Part shown: positions 63,306 to 64,000 of the stretch, piece by piece
Position numbering within the stretch: the stretch's first letter is position 1
How the letters are laid out: every line of letters begins with the position of its first letter
NCBI RefSeq assembly: GCF_026191115.1
Contig: NZ_JAPHOT010000001.1
Span: 1,514,501 to 1,578,500 of the forward strand
Source: Legionella sp. PATHC035
Lineage (GTDB): Bacteria; Pseudomonadota; Gammaproteobacteria; Legionellales; Legionellaceae
DNA: 64,000 nucleotides
Direction: 5' to 3'
The notes under the pieces: model-generated
What the model was told of the DNA's origin: nothing
Seen by the model: only the letters and a program-made list of their open reading frames with translations
The model's database searches: none
Position numbers and translations under genes: made by a program

Positions 63306-64000
63306 TCAGGGTAATTTAAAATATGAGGTAACACATCAAATAAATCGCTGGCCAATAATCCAGCGCCTCCCAGCTCTTTGGCTACCTGGTCTCCAGCAAC
63401 TGCATGCGCCCAAACACCACACTGCGCTGCATCAGCTAAAGAAAATCCTTGAGCACAAAGGCCTGCAATAATACCGCTTAATACATCACCCATGCCAGCG
63501 CTAGCCATTGCTGGATTACCCCGAGGACAAACAAAAGTATCTTTTTCAGCAGTTTGAATCACTGTCCCGGCACCTTTTAACACAACGACCCCACCATATT
63601 GTTGTTGGATGTTTGCTGCTGCTTGATATCTATCTTTCTGAATCAAATCAGTCGAACAAGACAACAGGCAAGCCGCTTCACCAGGATGGGGGGTCAAAAT
63701 CCAATTATCATCAACTTGTGCGTGCTCGGATAACAATCTTAATGCGGATGCATCGATAACCATAGGCAATTGTGACGTAATGGCAGTCAAAAATAGGTTA
63801 ATCGCCCATTCACTCTCCCCTAGGCCAGGCCCAATAATACAGACTGAAGCACGGCCTAAAAGAGGCATTAACTCTTTAGCAGTTTTTACCCCGCTCACCA
63901 TCGCTTCTGGAATTAATGGTAAGGCATTTTTTGCATGTTCAGGCCAAGTTGCGACAGTAACTGCGCCGGCCCCAGTTCGCATCGCCGCTTTCGCGGCCAA
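63302..64000 (-). CDS. nnrD: ADP-dependent NAD(P)H-hydrate dehydratase, C-terminal part (5' end outside window)
   Basis: The frame is open to the last base of the window; the first residues seen (L-A-A-K-A-A-M-R-T-G-A-G-A-V-T-V-A-T) are internal to the family. Ribokinase-like domain: 'IIGPGLGESEWA', 'VIDASALRLL', 'LTPHPGEAACLL', 'VVLKGAGTVI', catalytic 'GNPAMASAGMGDVLSGIIAGL'. Repairs hydrated NADH/NADPH. An N-terminal epimerase domain (NnrE), if fused as in E. coli, lies outside. First gene here of the nnrD-tsaE-amidase-mutL unit. Confidence 0.93.
   Translation of the reverse strand: MAAKAAMRTGAGAVTVATWPEHAKNALPLIPEAMVSGVKTAKELMPLLGRASVCIIGPGLGESEWAINLFLTAITSQLPMVIDASALRLLSEHAQVDDNWILTPHPGEAACLLSCSTDLIQKDRYQAAANIQQQYGGVVVLKGAGTVIQTAEKDTFVCPRGNPAMASAGMGDVLSGIIAGLCAQGFSLADAAQCGVWAHAVAGDQVAKELGGAGLLASDLFDVLPHILNYPE

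Overview
This window is chromosomal DNA of a Legionella-type gammaproteobacterium. The clearest marker is an intact piece of the Dot/Icm type IVB secretion system (dotD-dotC-dotB and icmV-dotA / icmW-icmX). Probable lvgA and letE genes, a Legionella-like Fis protein and an AT-rich genome support this. The two dot/icm blocks are separated by only two genes, and I do not recall L. pneumophila having this compact arrangement, so another Legionella species is likely. Species level is inference.

Layout. 1-2.5 kb: the 3' end of lolB, tRNA-Gln(TTG), prs and a fis gene. 2.6-8 kb: a DUF945 protein, an MFS transporter, an SseB-domain protein, probable letE, and pdxH. 8.2-18.3 kb: a minus-strand TCA-cycle block read sdhC-sdhD-sdhA-sdhB-sucA-sucB-sucC-sucD, with inverted repeats in all three suc junctions. 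18.5-20.2 kb: an ankyrin-like gene broken by one in-frame TGA, then probable lvgA. 20.4-23.2 kb: feoABC with a Fur-box-like palindrome. 23.2-28.1 kb: zapE, an alpha/beta hydrolase and an EmrAB-type efflux pair. 28.3-30 kb: panB and panC. 30.2-34.2 kb: a 1334-residue membrane-bound nonribosomal peptide synthetase with the architecture of epsilon-poly-L-lysine synthetase (Pls). 34.6-36.4 kb: two alpha/beta hydrolases. 36.5-43.3 kb: ftsY-ftsE-ftsX-rpoH on the minus strand, and two M16 peptidase-like genes with rsmD on the plus strand. 43.4-54.2 kb: the Dot/Icm block with an aldolase-family enzyme and a candidate effector inside it. 54.5-57.1 kb: a P-type ATPase with altered catalytic motifs. 57.3-64 kb: housekeeping genes on the minus strand (nnrD, tsaE, an amidase, mutL, miaA, a small zinc-finger protein, a GT9 glycosyltransferase).

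How the genes fit together. sdh and suc encode the 2-oxoglutarate-to-fumarate part of the TCA cycle, central to an amino-acid-eating organism. feo provides ferrous iron. DotD and DotC are the outer-membrane lipoproteins, DotB the secretion ATPase, DotA a polytopic inner-membrane protein, IcmW (and probably LvgA) adaptors for effector recognition, and IcmX a periplasmic protein. The gene between dotB and dotA looks like a substrate of this machine.

The most novel-looking items are the Pls-like synthetase, whose specificity residues read as lysine or a similar basic amino acid, and the ATPase beside icmX, which has lost the TGES glutamate and carries DLNGT in place of DKTGT. Two families of short palindromic intergenic repeats are scattered through the window, and one forms the 3' end of the emrA-like gene.
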